A DNA stretch of 13,739 nucleotides from Bacillota bacterium (GTDB lineage: Bacteria > Bacillota > Clostridia > Lachnospirales > Lachnospiraceae): positions 1-13,739 of the forward strand of contig JAEWRS010000019.1 of NCBI GenBank assembly GCA_023398855.1, written 5' to 3'. The notes beneath the pieces are model-generated. The model was given only the letters and a program-made list of their open reading frames with translations. It made no database searches and was not told the DNA's origin. A program made the translations under genes and the position numbers. Numbering within the stretch: position 1 is the stretch's first letter; each line of letters starts with the position of its first letter. Shown here piece after piece: positions 1-5,502 of this stretch.

Positions 1-1
1 C

Positions 2-55
2 GGTTATCTTGGGGCAGGATCCCCAGAGCTAAAATCCGGTAATAAAGATGACTGA
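2..55 (+). other. Possible 3' end of an unidentified upstream gene
   Basis: The window may open inside the last codons of an upstream gene. One frame reads 17 codons from position 2 (GYLGAGSPELKSGNKDD) to a TGA at 53-55; another gives a short tail ending in TAA at 30-32. Neither is long enough to assign to a family. Next to cbiQO a cobalamin-pathway gene would be natural, but that is a guess. A 7-bp perfect inverted repeat (ATGACTG / CAGTCAT, 48-69) follows. The rest of 56-149 shows nothing recognisable. Confidence 0.2.
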
Positions 56-149
56 AGTTATGCAGTCATAAAAAGCGGGAGAACACTCTCAACCATACAA
101 AAATGCCTGACTGCGCAAGTATTAGCAGAAAAAGGCGGTTAATAAAATG

Positions 150-190
150 TCCCTGGACGGCTGGATATCAATCCAACGTTCAGGGGCTTT
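150..190 (+). terminator. Hairpin, probable rho-independent terminator
   Basis: CCCTGGACG (151-159) pairs with CGTTCAGGG (178-186), with one G-T pair. After a small internal loop the stem continues as TGGAT / ATCCA around an ATCA loop. It is followed by GGCTTTT, a weak T tract. It lies between the upstream sequence and the cbiQ promoter, so it probably ends the preceding transcript. The short T run keeps confidence moderate. Confidence 0.5.
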
Positions 191-195
191 TGCAA

Positions 196-223
196 TTTGC
201 AGAAGGCAGTTTTTTCTTATAAT
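196..223 (+). promoter_or_regulatory. Candidate sigma-A promoter for cbiQO
   Basis: A perfect -10 hexamer TATAAT lies at 218-223. A weak -35 (TTTGCA, 196-201, four of six matches) sits 16 bp upstream. Transcription would begin near 230, almost on the upstream ATG at 232. That ATG would then have no leader, which favours initiation further down at the Shine-Dalgarno at 274-280. Confidence 0.45.
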
Positions 224-273
224 TGGGGACCATGATTGCACAATATGCTCCTATGGCGTATAATTTCTTTGAA

Positions 274-280
274 AAGGAGG
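274..280 (+). promoter_or_regulatory. Ribosome binding site that decides the cbiQ start (AUU codon)
   Basis: AAGGAGG, a full-strength Shine-Dalgarno, lies inside the 5' part of the longest cbiQ reading frame. Eight bases later, in frame, comes ATT at 289-291, followed by TATACCATTGATCGT. No ATG, GTG or TTG stands at the proper distance. The upstream candidates, TTG 223 and ATG 232, have no comparable site. The simplest reading is initiation at AUU. Confidence 0.55.
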
Positions 281-288
281 TGAAAACC

Positions 289-1053
289 ATTTATACCATT
301 GATCGTTATGCCAGTCTTTCCCGGATGAAAGAATGGAATCCCCAGCTAAAGGCTGCAGTGGCTGTCTTAACCCTGTTTTTTTGCATCGTGGCTGATGATG
401 AGAAGGTATCGTGTGTGGTACTTGTAACGATGGCTACCATTACTATATTGGCTGGCGGGCATCCCTGGAGGAATTATTTGACTCTTTTTAAGGTCCCTCT
501 TACTTTTCTTATTTTAGGGACTGCTGCCATTGTAATCGGATTTTCGGCTGTGCCTTATGGAAGGATATTTATCCCGGTTGGAGGAGTTTATCTGTACCTG
601 ACGGAAAGAGGCCCAGGCCTTGCTGTGGGACTCATTTTAAAGGCACTGGCAGCCTTAAGTGCCATGTACATGCTGGTGCTCTCCACTCCTGCAAGCGAGA
701 TCATCTGCGTATTACGGAGACTTCATGTTCCCCCAATAATATTGGAACTGATGAGCCTGATTTACCGCTTTATCTTTGTGATGATGGATACCCAGTGCAC
801 CATGAAGCAGGCAGCAGAGTCCAGAATGGGTTACTGCGATTTTAAGACATCCTGCCGTTCCTTTGGAAACACGGCAGGGAATCTGTTTGTAGTTTCCTTA
901 AAAAAGGCTAATACCTATTATGATGCGCTGACAGCCCGCTGTTATGATGGAGAGCTTTTGTTTCTGGAGGAGGAAAAGAAGGTAAAGGGCTGGCAGCTTT
1001 GGGCTGCTGCCGGTTATTTTCTGTTTCTGTTATCCGTACATATCCTGGCTTAG
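289..1053 (+). CDS. cbiQ: CbiQ, transmembrane (EcfT-type) component of the cobalt ECF transporter
   Basis: CbiQ is the integral-membrane coupling protein of the CbiMNQO cobalt importer. It transmits ATP hydrolysis by CbiO to the substrate-binding CbiM/CbiN pair. The product is about 254 residues from the preferred start, normal for the family. The N-terminus (YTIDRYASLSRMKEWNPQLK) has the family pattern. Several hydrophobic helices follow (residues about 25-45, 65-90, 115-130) and one closes the protein at the C-terminus. The cytoplasmic region carries the two Arg-containing coupling motifs that dock on the ATPase, SRMGY at 178-182 and ARCYDG at 216-221. The second is a variant of the usual A-R-G. 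cbiO follows after 42 bp with its own ribosome binding site, so the two are probably co-transcribed. The start is uncertain: an upstream TTG (223) or ATG (232) would add 22 or 19 residues, but the best Shine-Dalgarno points to ATT at 289. Family identity is secure. Confidence 0.9.
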   Translation: MYTIDRYASLSRMKEWNPQLKAAVAVLTLFFCIVADDEKVSCVVLVTMATITILAGGHPWRNYLTLFKVPLTFLILGTAAIVIGFSAVPYGRIFIPVGGVYLYLTERGPGLAVGLILKALAALSAMYMLVLSTPASEIICVLRRLHVPPIILELMSLIYRFIFVMMDTQCTMKQAAESRMGYCDFKTSCRSFGNTAGNLFVVSLKKANTYYDALTARCYDGELLFLEEEKKVKGWQLWAAAGYFLFLLSVHILA

Positions 1054-1095
1054 CCGCCATCATGGGGAGACAGCATTGGAAGGAGGTGAGGAAAG

Positions 1096-1932
1096 ATGGA
1101 GGAAATTCTTCTGCAGGCGGAAAACTTATGCTTTTCTTATGATCAGGGGAAGCAGGCGTTAAAGGAGATCAATATCACCGTTAGAAAAGGAGAAAGAATT
1201 GTGGCTCTGGGTTCTAACGGAGCAGGGAAATCCACCTGCTTTCTCAATTTAAACGGGGTATACCGTCCGGATTCCGGGAGAATCTTTTACCGAGGGCAGG
1301 AAATCAGGAAAAAGGATTTGAATGAGCTGAGAAAGAATGTTGGAATCGTTTTTCAGGATGCGGACAATCAGATCATCGCATCAACGGTGTTTGCGGAGGT
1401 ATCCTTTGGGCCTATGAATTTAAAGCTTCCCAGAGAGGAAGTGAAGCGGCGGGTGGAGGCTGCCCTGGAATACATGAACTTGTCGGACATGAGAGACCGC
1501 CCGCCTCATTATTTAAGCGGAGGAGAGAAAAAGAGGGTCAGCATTGCGGATATTATTGCAATGGAATCCGAAGTAATTATATTTGACGAACCTACGGCCT
1601 CTCTGGATCCGGTAAATGTGGAAATACTGGAGGGTGTTCTGGATAAGATGAGTAAAGTGGGGAAAACTCTTCTGATTTCCACCCATGATGTGGATTTTGC
1701 ATACCGATGGGCGGACAGGGCAGTGATTTTTGCAGGGGGGCGCATTATTGCTGACGGGTCGGTGCAGGAAGTGTTTAAGGATGACAAAGTATTAAATCAG
1801 GCCAATTTAAAAAGACCGGTTCTGTTAGAGGTCTACAACAGCCTGGTAAGGCATCACGTTTTAGAAGAACAGGGGATTTGTCCTAAGGATGCCGGAGAAC
1901 TGGAAATGCTCTTAAAAACACAAAGAAATTGA
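1096..1932 (+). CDS. cbiO: CbiO, ATPase of the cobalt ECF transporter
   Basis: This is the cytoplasmic ATPase that powers cobalt import together with CbiQ. All ABC elements are present in 278 residues: Walker A GSNGAGKST (39-47), Q-loop FQDADNQ, signature LSGGEKKR (140-147), Walker B ending FDEPTASLD with D164-E165, and the switch histidine H197 in STHD. FQDADNQ is typical of ECF-type ATPases (CbiO, EcfA). The C-terminal extension after residue 225 is also usual for CbiO. A strong site, GGAGGTGAGGAAAG, precedes the ATG. The TGA stop (1930-1932) lies inside the -35 box of the promoter for the next unit. A single ATPase gene in this context implies a CbiO homodimer. The reading frame is intact and the assignment confident. 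Confidence 0.96.
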   Translation: MEEILLQAENLCFSYDQGKQALKEINITVRKGERIVALGSNGAGKSTCFLNLNGVYRPDSGRIFYRGQEIRKKDLNELRKNVGIVFQDADNQIIASTVFAEVSFGPMNLKLPREEVKRRVEAALEYMNLSDMRDRPPHYLSGGEKKRVSIADIIAMESEVIIFDEPTASLDPVNVEILEGVLDKMSKVGKTLLISTHDVDFAYRWADRAVIFAGGRIIADGSVQEVFKDDKVLNQANLKRPVLLEVYNSLVRHHVLEEQGICPKDAGELEMLLKTQRN

Positions 1933-1957
1933 CAGAAAGGTATGAAACAGCTACAAT
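1929..1957 (+). promoter_or_regulatory. Sigma-A promoter of the riboswitch-cbiMN unit
   Basis: A consensus -35 TTGACA (1929-1934) overlaps the cbiO stop codon. A -10 TACAAT (1952-1957) follows at the ideal 17-bp spacing. Transcription would start near 1964, just ahead of the first riboswitch stem at 1971. cbiMN therefore has its own transcript, separate from cbiQO. Confidence 0.8.
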
Positions 1958-1970
1958 ACTATCGTATCAT

Positions 1971-2133
1971 GTGAAAGGTGCCTGTGAAAATTCTCCGCAG
2001 GATAATAGGGAAAAGGGTGAAAATCCCTTACGGTCCCGCCGCTGTAAGTGGGGAGCAGGGCTCAATAAATCACTGGGAAACCGGGAAGAGGAGCTGCTGT
2101 GACGATACACGAGTCAGAAGACCTGCCTTTCGC
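1971..2133 (+). promoter_or_regulatory. Cobalamin (B12) riboswitch aptamer
   Basis: This RNA binds adenosylcobalamin or a related cobamide and lowers expression of the genes below it. The conserved core is recognisable: a hairpin of GGGTGAAAATCCC type at 2014-2036, then ACGGTCCCGCCGCTGTAAG, an arm containing CACTGGGAAACCGGGAAG, and the B12 box GTCAGAAGACCTGCC at 2113-2127. The closing P1 stem pairs 1971-1978 with 2126-2133, eight base pairs with one G-T. Its position ahead of cbiM fits end-product control of cobalt uptake. The aptamer class is confident; the exact ends are estimates. Confidence 0.93.
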
Positions 2134-2141
2134 TTTGCGAC

Positions 2142-2204
2142 GCATCTGGTTACGAGCGATGACCGGATGCCGGGAAGTCTTTTTGTTGTACAAAAATTTT
2201 TCCC
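2142..2204 (+). promoter_or_regulatory. Riboswitch expression platform, switching hairpins
   Basis: Two hairpins lie between aptamer and terminator. The first pairs GCATCTGGTTA (2142-2152) with TGACCGGATGC (2160-2170). The second pairs GGGAA (2172-2176) with TTCCC (2200-2204) and, inside, TTTTTG (2180-2185) with CAAAAA (2191-2196). GACCGG (2161-2166) can instead pair with CCGGTC (2213-2218) in the terminator stem. GTCTT (2177-2181) can pair with AAGAC of the B12 box (2118-2122). These alternatives would link ligand binding to termination; the mechanism is inferred. Confidence 0.5.
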
Positions 2205-2208
2205 TGAG

Positions 2209-2254
2209 AGCGCCGGTCTGATGAGTGGGAATCATCGGAATTTGGTGCTTTTTT
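2209..2254 (+). terminator. Riboswitch-controlled rho-independent terminator
   Basis: AGCGCC (2209-2214) pairs with GGTGCT (2244-2249) and, inside, TCTGATGA (2217-2224) pairs with TCATCGGA (2232-2239). Six T residues follow (2249-2254). It stands about 90 bases ahead of cbiM, where a B12-responsive attenuator is expected. With B12 bound it should form and stop transcription before cbiMN. Confidence 0.75.
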
Positions 2255-2348
2255 AATTGGAACACCCTTTTGGTATGCCTTTTTTTCTGAAAAGCAGAAA
2301 TGGACTCTGCCAAAAAAGCTGGGTGGGAAAACAGAAAGGAGAATGAGA

Positions 2349-3098
2349 ATGAGTAAGAAAGAAAAGAGAGTCATGAAACTTGTCATTGCATTTGCCCTGG
2401 CCTTTGGAATTGTTCCAAGTGCTTATGGCATGCATATTATGGAGGGGTATCTTCCTGTGGGATACTGTATTGCCTGGGGAGCTGTCTGTGTGCCGTTTCT
2501 GGCAGCGGGTTTTTTCTCCATCAGAAAAACTCTTCAGGAGAACAGGAGAACCATCACCATACTGGCTATGTCGGGAGCCTTTATTTTTGTCATATCATCT
2601 TTAAAGATTCCATCAGTGACAGGAAGCTGCTCCCATATGACAGGGACCGGTCTTGGAGCCATTTTATTCGGACCCTCTGCGGTCAGCATCCTGGGTATGA
2701 TTGTGCTGATCTTTCAGGCCATTTTACTGGCTCACGGAGGTCTTACCACCCTGGGAGCCAATACCTTTTCCATGGCAATTGCAGGACCGTTTGTATCTTT
2801 TGGAATTTATAAATTATTAAAGCTGCTGAAGGTGAACAAGCTGGTCAGTATTTTCCTGGCAGCAATGATAGGCGATTTATTTACCTATTGTGTTACCAGC
2901 ATTCAGCTGGCGCTGGCCTATCCGTCGGAAACAGGAGGAGTGTTTGCCTCTGCCCTTAAATTTTTAGGAGTATTCGCACCGACTCAGCTTCCGCTTGCAG
3001 TTATTGAAGGGATCCTCACCACTGTGATCATCATTACCCTTGAGACTTATGCTCTTCCAGAGCTAAAGGCAGTTGGATTTTCAAAGGAGGTTCAGTAA
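2349..3098 (+). CDS. cbiM: CbiM, cobalt-binding membrane component (ECF S component)
   Basis: CbiM is the substrate-specific membrane protein that binds Co2+ and delivers it through the CbiMNQO transporter. The first 27 residues form a signal peptide (Lys/Arg-rich start, hydrophobic core, AYG end). Cleavage would leave MHIMEGYLP, with Met28-His29 as the new N-terminus. In the CbiM/NikM family this N-terminal amine and second-position His are metal ligands. SCSHMTGTG supplies another conserved His, and [21 protein letters not shown] is a family hallmark. Six or so hydrophobic helices follow. Length, about 249 residues, is typical. I prefer the second ATG (2349), seven bases after AGGAG; the ATG at 2343 lies almost on top of that site. 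cbiN follows with one base between stop and start. Expression should fall when B12 is plentiful, through the riboswitch upstream. Confidence 0.95.
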   Translation: MSKKEKRVMKLVIAFALAFGIVPSAYGMHIMEGYLPVGYCIAWGAVCVPFLAAGFFSIRKTLQENRRTITILAMSGAFIFVISSLKIPSVTGSCSHMTGTGLGAILFGPSAVSILGMIVLIFQAILLAHGGLTTLGANTFSMAIAGPFVSFGIYKLLKLLKVNKLVSIFLAAMIGDLFTYCVTSIQLALAYPSETGGVFASALKFLGVFAPTQLPLAVIEGILTTVIIITLETYALPELKAVGFSKEVQ

Positions 3099-3099
3099 T

Positions 3100-3420
3100 A
3101 TGACAAGTAAAAATAAAAATATGGTAGCAGCTCTTCTGATTTTAGCCTTCCTCATTGCCGCAGTACCTCTCTTTGCCTTAAAGGGCGCAGAATTCGGCGG
3201 TTCTGATGATGCCGGAAGCCAGATGATATCGGAAATCAGGGGAACGGAATATGAGCCATGGTTTACTCCGGTAATGGAAACCCTTATTGACGGAGAGCTT
3301 CCAGGAGAAGTGGAAAGCCTGCTTTTTTGCATCCAGACAGGAATCGGAGTGGGTGTCCTGGCCTTTTTTATGGGACGGTTCGTAGAACGGAAAAAGTGGC
3401 AGGAAAAATGCAATCTTTAA
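3100..3420 (+). CDS. cbiN: CbiN, small accessory subunit of the cobalt transporter
   Basis: CbiN is a small two-helix membrane protein that works with CbiM to load cobalt. The 106-residue product has one transmembrane helix near the N-terminus (residues about 8-25), an external loop (GAEFGGSDDAGSQMI...YEPWFTPVMETL), the conserved stretch GEVESLLFCIQTGIGVG, and a second helix ending in a basic tail (RFVERKKWQEK). The YEPWF and GE-ESLLF motifs are diagnostic. The ATG at 3100 lies nine bases after AAGGAGG (3084-3090), which is inside the end of cbiM. A TTG at 3073 extends the frame but has no suitable site. It is co-transcribed with cbiM and probably translationally coupled. Confidence 0.93.
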   Translation: MTSKNKNMVAALLILAFLIAAVPLFALKGAEFGGSDDAGSQMISEIRGTEYEPWFTPVMETLIDGELPGEVESLLFCIQTGIGVGVLAFFMGRFVERKKWQEKCNL

Positions 3421-3434
3421 GATAGGGTAAGAAC

Positions 3435-3490
3435 CTGATTGAGGGAACCAGAACGGTCTCTCAATCAGATTCAAAAGACCGTTCTGGTTC
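3435..3490. repeat. Two interlocked perfect inverted repeats between convergent genes
   Basis: CTGATTGAG (3435-3443) has its complement CTCAATCAG at 3460-3468. GAACCAGAACGGTCT (3445-3459) has its 15-bp complement AGACCGTTCTGGTTC at 3476-3490. The order is A-B-A'-B', so the two stems are interlocked and cannot both form fully: only one base separates A from B. Neither strand has a T run directly after the stems, so this is not a textbook terminator. It may still end transcription of cbiN and the ROK gene, which face each other here. The remainder of the gap (3421-3515) shows nothing else. Confidence 0.8.
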
Positions 3491-3515
3491 ATAATACAAA
3501 AGAAAGAATAAGAAT

Positions 3516-4418
3516 TTATGTAAGCATTTCATTTACATTTATAATGGCCCCTAAAATATTGGCATCATTGTTAAAATTGCATTTATCTATTTTGGTTGTT
3601 AAAAAAACTTCATCTCCTATAAACCTCTTTAACAAACAATTATATTTTTCTTTGACAGCTTCTATAAACCAGACCTCTTCCGATATTCCTCCGCCAATGC
3701 ATATGATTTCAGGATTATAAAAAACAGTAATTGTCAGCAGCTGGGTGGAGATATAATCGAGCCATTCATCAACAGCCTCCATTGCTGTCTTGTCACCGCT
3801 TAAATACTTATCACATACCTCATTTCCGTACACTGCCTGATCTTCCGGAGCTGCCTTTTCATTATATATTTTAATTAAAGCCAACATGGAAGCGTAATCA
3901 CCTTGTCTAAGAATCTTTCCGGTTTCAAAGTTAAGAAATGGTAAGTGGTGCAATTCTCCTGCAAAGCCATCTTTCCCATAAATAACACCGTTCTTATCAC
4001 ATAAACACCCGCCCGTGCCTGTTCCGATAATTAAAAAGGCTGAAGAGCTGCACCCTTTTGCATTGCCCATTTTAAATTCACAAAGGCCGGCTGCTTTGGC
4101 ATCGTTGATTGTTGCTACTTTTTTATTTGTTCTTTGTTCTATTTCATGGTTCACATTGCTGCCCTTCATGATGCACACATTGGGTGCGGCATAGGATTTC
4201 ACATTGGATTCTTCATCAATCAGTCCTGGGGCGCTTATTCCAATATTTTTGATTGAGCTGAGATCTTTAATATTGGAACATATATAGTCGTAAAATTCAT
4301 GTATGCTGTCAAATTTTATGGATTTGACTTTCCACCTTTCTATGATACGGTACGTGTCATCTGCCAAGGCATATTTTATAAATGTTCCCCCGATATCAAT
4401 TCCTAAACAATAACCCAT
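3516..4418 (-). CDS. ROK-family sugar kinase (glucokinase-like), no zinc motif
   Basis: ROK proteins of this form phosphorylate sugars such as glucose, N-acetylmannosamine or beta-glucosides in the cytoplasm. The 300-residue product has the ATP-binding motif DIGGTFIK (8-15), the substrate-side GISAPGLID (60-68), INDAKAAGLCEF with probable catalytic Asp106, the second phosphate loop GTGTGG (132-137) and GELHH (154-158). There is no N-terminal DNA-binding domain, so it is a kinase rather than a ROK repressor. The usual Cys cluster (CxCGxxGCxE) after the GxxxH motif is absent: the sequence runs FLNFETGKILRQGDYASML. The substrate cannot be named. AAGGAGGAG precedes the ATG at good spacing. It is a lone gene, convergent with cbiN and divergent from exoA, and looks clearly AT-richer than both, which hints at separate acquisition. 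No sugar transporter is adjacent. Confidence 0.88.
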   Translation of the reverse strand: MGYCLGIDIGGTFIKYALADDTYRIIERWKVKSIKFDSIHEFYDYICSNIKDLSSIKNIGISAPGLIDEESNVKSYAAPNVCIMKGSNVNHEIEQRTNKKVATINDAKAAGLCEFKMGNAKGCSSSAFLIIGTGTGGCLCDKNGVIYGKDGFAGELHHLPFLNFETGKILRQGDYASMLALIKIYNEKAAPEDQAVYGNEVCDKYLSGDKTAMEAVDEWLDYISTQLLTITVFYNPEIICIGGGISEEVWFIEAVKEKYNCLLKRFIGDEVFLTTKIDKCNFNNDANILGAIINVNEMLT

Positions 4419-4454
4419 ATACTCCTCCTTATCACTTCGGCCATTTTGTGGAAC

Positions 4455-4536
4455 AGCTATTTATCATAGCTTTGAATTGACACTGCCAGGTCATGGAACC
4501 CCGGAAGTGTATCCCGTACAGCCACAGTCTGCGGGT
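4455..4536 (-). other. Structured leader of the ROK kinase transcript
   Basis: If transcription starts near 4548, the ROK gene has a leader of about 130 nt. It holds a short hairpin, AGCTAT / ATAGCT (4455-4460 and 4466-4471), and another in which CCCG-TA-CAG (4514-4522) pairs with CTGCGGG (4530-4536). I do not recognise a riboswitch class. A 60-codon frame over the region has no good ribosome binding site or protein character. Confidence 0.3.
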
Positions 4537-4554
4537 ACCCCTTAAAATATCATT

Positions 4555-4584
4555 ATAATATCTCAAAAGAAGGGTGTTCGTCAA
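4555..4584 (-). promoter_or_regulatory. Candidate promoter of the ROK kinase gene
   Basis: On the minus strand, TTGACG (4584-4579) and TATTAT (4560-4555) are separated by 18 bp. An overlapping TATAAT lies at 4557-4552 but at 21 bp from the same -35. Transcription would start near 4548. Confidence 0.5.
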
Positions 4585-4658
4585 CGATAATTCCTTATAT
4601 AACGTAATTATCATGAATCATCCAGATAAAAGAATAAAACTCATTTAAAATTCATCCC

Positions 4659-4687
4659 TTTCCTATTCAATAGGAAAATGATATACT
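4659..4687 (+). promoter_or_regulatory. exoA promoter region with a 19-bp palindrome
   Basis: TATACT (4682-4687) is a good -10, about 30 bp ahead of the exoA ATG. Where the -35 and spacer should be lies TTTCCTATTCAATAGGAAA (4659-4677), perfect 9-bp arms around one base. No good -35 hexamer is visible. A dyad in this place is a natural operator for a repressor or activator; which one is unknown. Confidence 0.45.
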
Positions 4688-4717
4688 ATTCCTATCTTTA
4701 AAACGAGGTGAAAAACA

Positions 4718-5473
4718 ATGAAAAAAATGATTTCCTGGAATGTAAACGGCCTACGTGCCTGTGTGGAGAAGGGATTTTTAGATTATTTTAATGAAATAGA
4801 TGCAGATGTATTTTGTATACAGGAAAGCAAGCTTCAGGAAGGCCAGATCAGTCTTGATCTCCCCGGATATCATCAATACTGGAATTATGCTCAAAAGAAG
4901 GGGTATTCCGGAACGGCTCTGTTTACAAAGGAGGAGCCTCTGTCAGTGGCTTACGGAATTGGTGCAGAGGAGCATGATAAGGAGGGCCGGGTGATAGCAG
5001 CAGAATTTTCAGAATATTATGTGGTCACCTGCTATACTCCCAATTCCCAGAATGAACTGGCCCGCCTCCCCTACCGGATGACATGGGAAGAGGCATTTCT
5101 TGCTTATTTAAAAAAGCTGGAAGAGAAAAAACCAGTGATTTTCTGTGGGGATCTAAATGTGGCTCATAAAGAAATTGACTTAAAAAATCCAAAGAGCAAC
5201 CGTAAAAATGCTGGCTTTACTGATGAAGAACGGGATAAATTCACCATTCTTTTAGGAAATGGTTTTATTGATTCGTATCGATACTTTTATCCGGACCAGG
5301 AAGAGATTTATACATGGTGGTCCTATCGGTTCAGCGCCAGGCAGAAAAACGCAGGCTGGCGCATTGACTATTTCTGCGTTTCTGAAAGTTTAAAGGACAG
5401 GCTTGTGAGTGCGGCGATCCATGGGGCGGTCCTGGGCTCTGACCACTGCCCCGTGGAGCTTGTAATCCGCTAG
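4718..5473 (+). CDS. exoA: Exodeoxyribonuclease III / AP endonuclease
   Basis: This Mg2+-dependent enzyme cuts DNA at abasic sites and removes 3' nucleotides or 3' blocking groups in base-excision repair. The 251-residue protein is an intact exonuclease-endonuclease-phosphatase fold with the expected active-site set: ISWNVNGLRA (Asn8), IQESKL (metal-binding Glu36), GDLNVAH (Asp145 and Asn147), WRIDYF, and the terminal GSDHCP with the Asp242-His243 pair. Length and motifs match the Gram-positive ExoA group. The site CGAGGTG precedes the ATG at suitable spacing. The ABC-F gene follows after 29 bp and may share the transcript. Its promoter holds a long palindrome, so expression could be regulated. 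Confidence 0.95.
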   Translation: MKKMISWNVNGLRACVEKGFLDYFNEIDADVFCIQESKLQEGQISLDLPGYHQYWNYAQKKGYSGTALFTKEEPLSVAYGIGAEEHDKEGRVIAAEFSEYYVVTCYTPNSQNELARLPYRMTWEEAFLAYLKKLEEKKPVIFCGDLNVAHKEIDLKNPKSNRKNAGFTDEERDKFTILLGNGFIDSYRYFYPDQEEIYTWWSYRFSARQKNAGWRIDYFCVSESLKDRLVSAAIHGAVLGSDHCPVELVIR

Positions 5474-5502
5474 ATGAACCAAACAGGAGAGAATGATAAG
5501 GC

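Noticed and set aside
1978..2386. Several short frames over the cobalamin riboswitch, on both strands
   Set aside because: The conserved aptamer and terminator structure explains this sequence; the peptides have no protein features.
4432..4614. 60-codon minus-strand frame upstream of the ROK kinase
   Set aside because: It overlaps the predicted promoter and leader, lacks a ribosome binding site and looks like no known protein.
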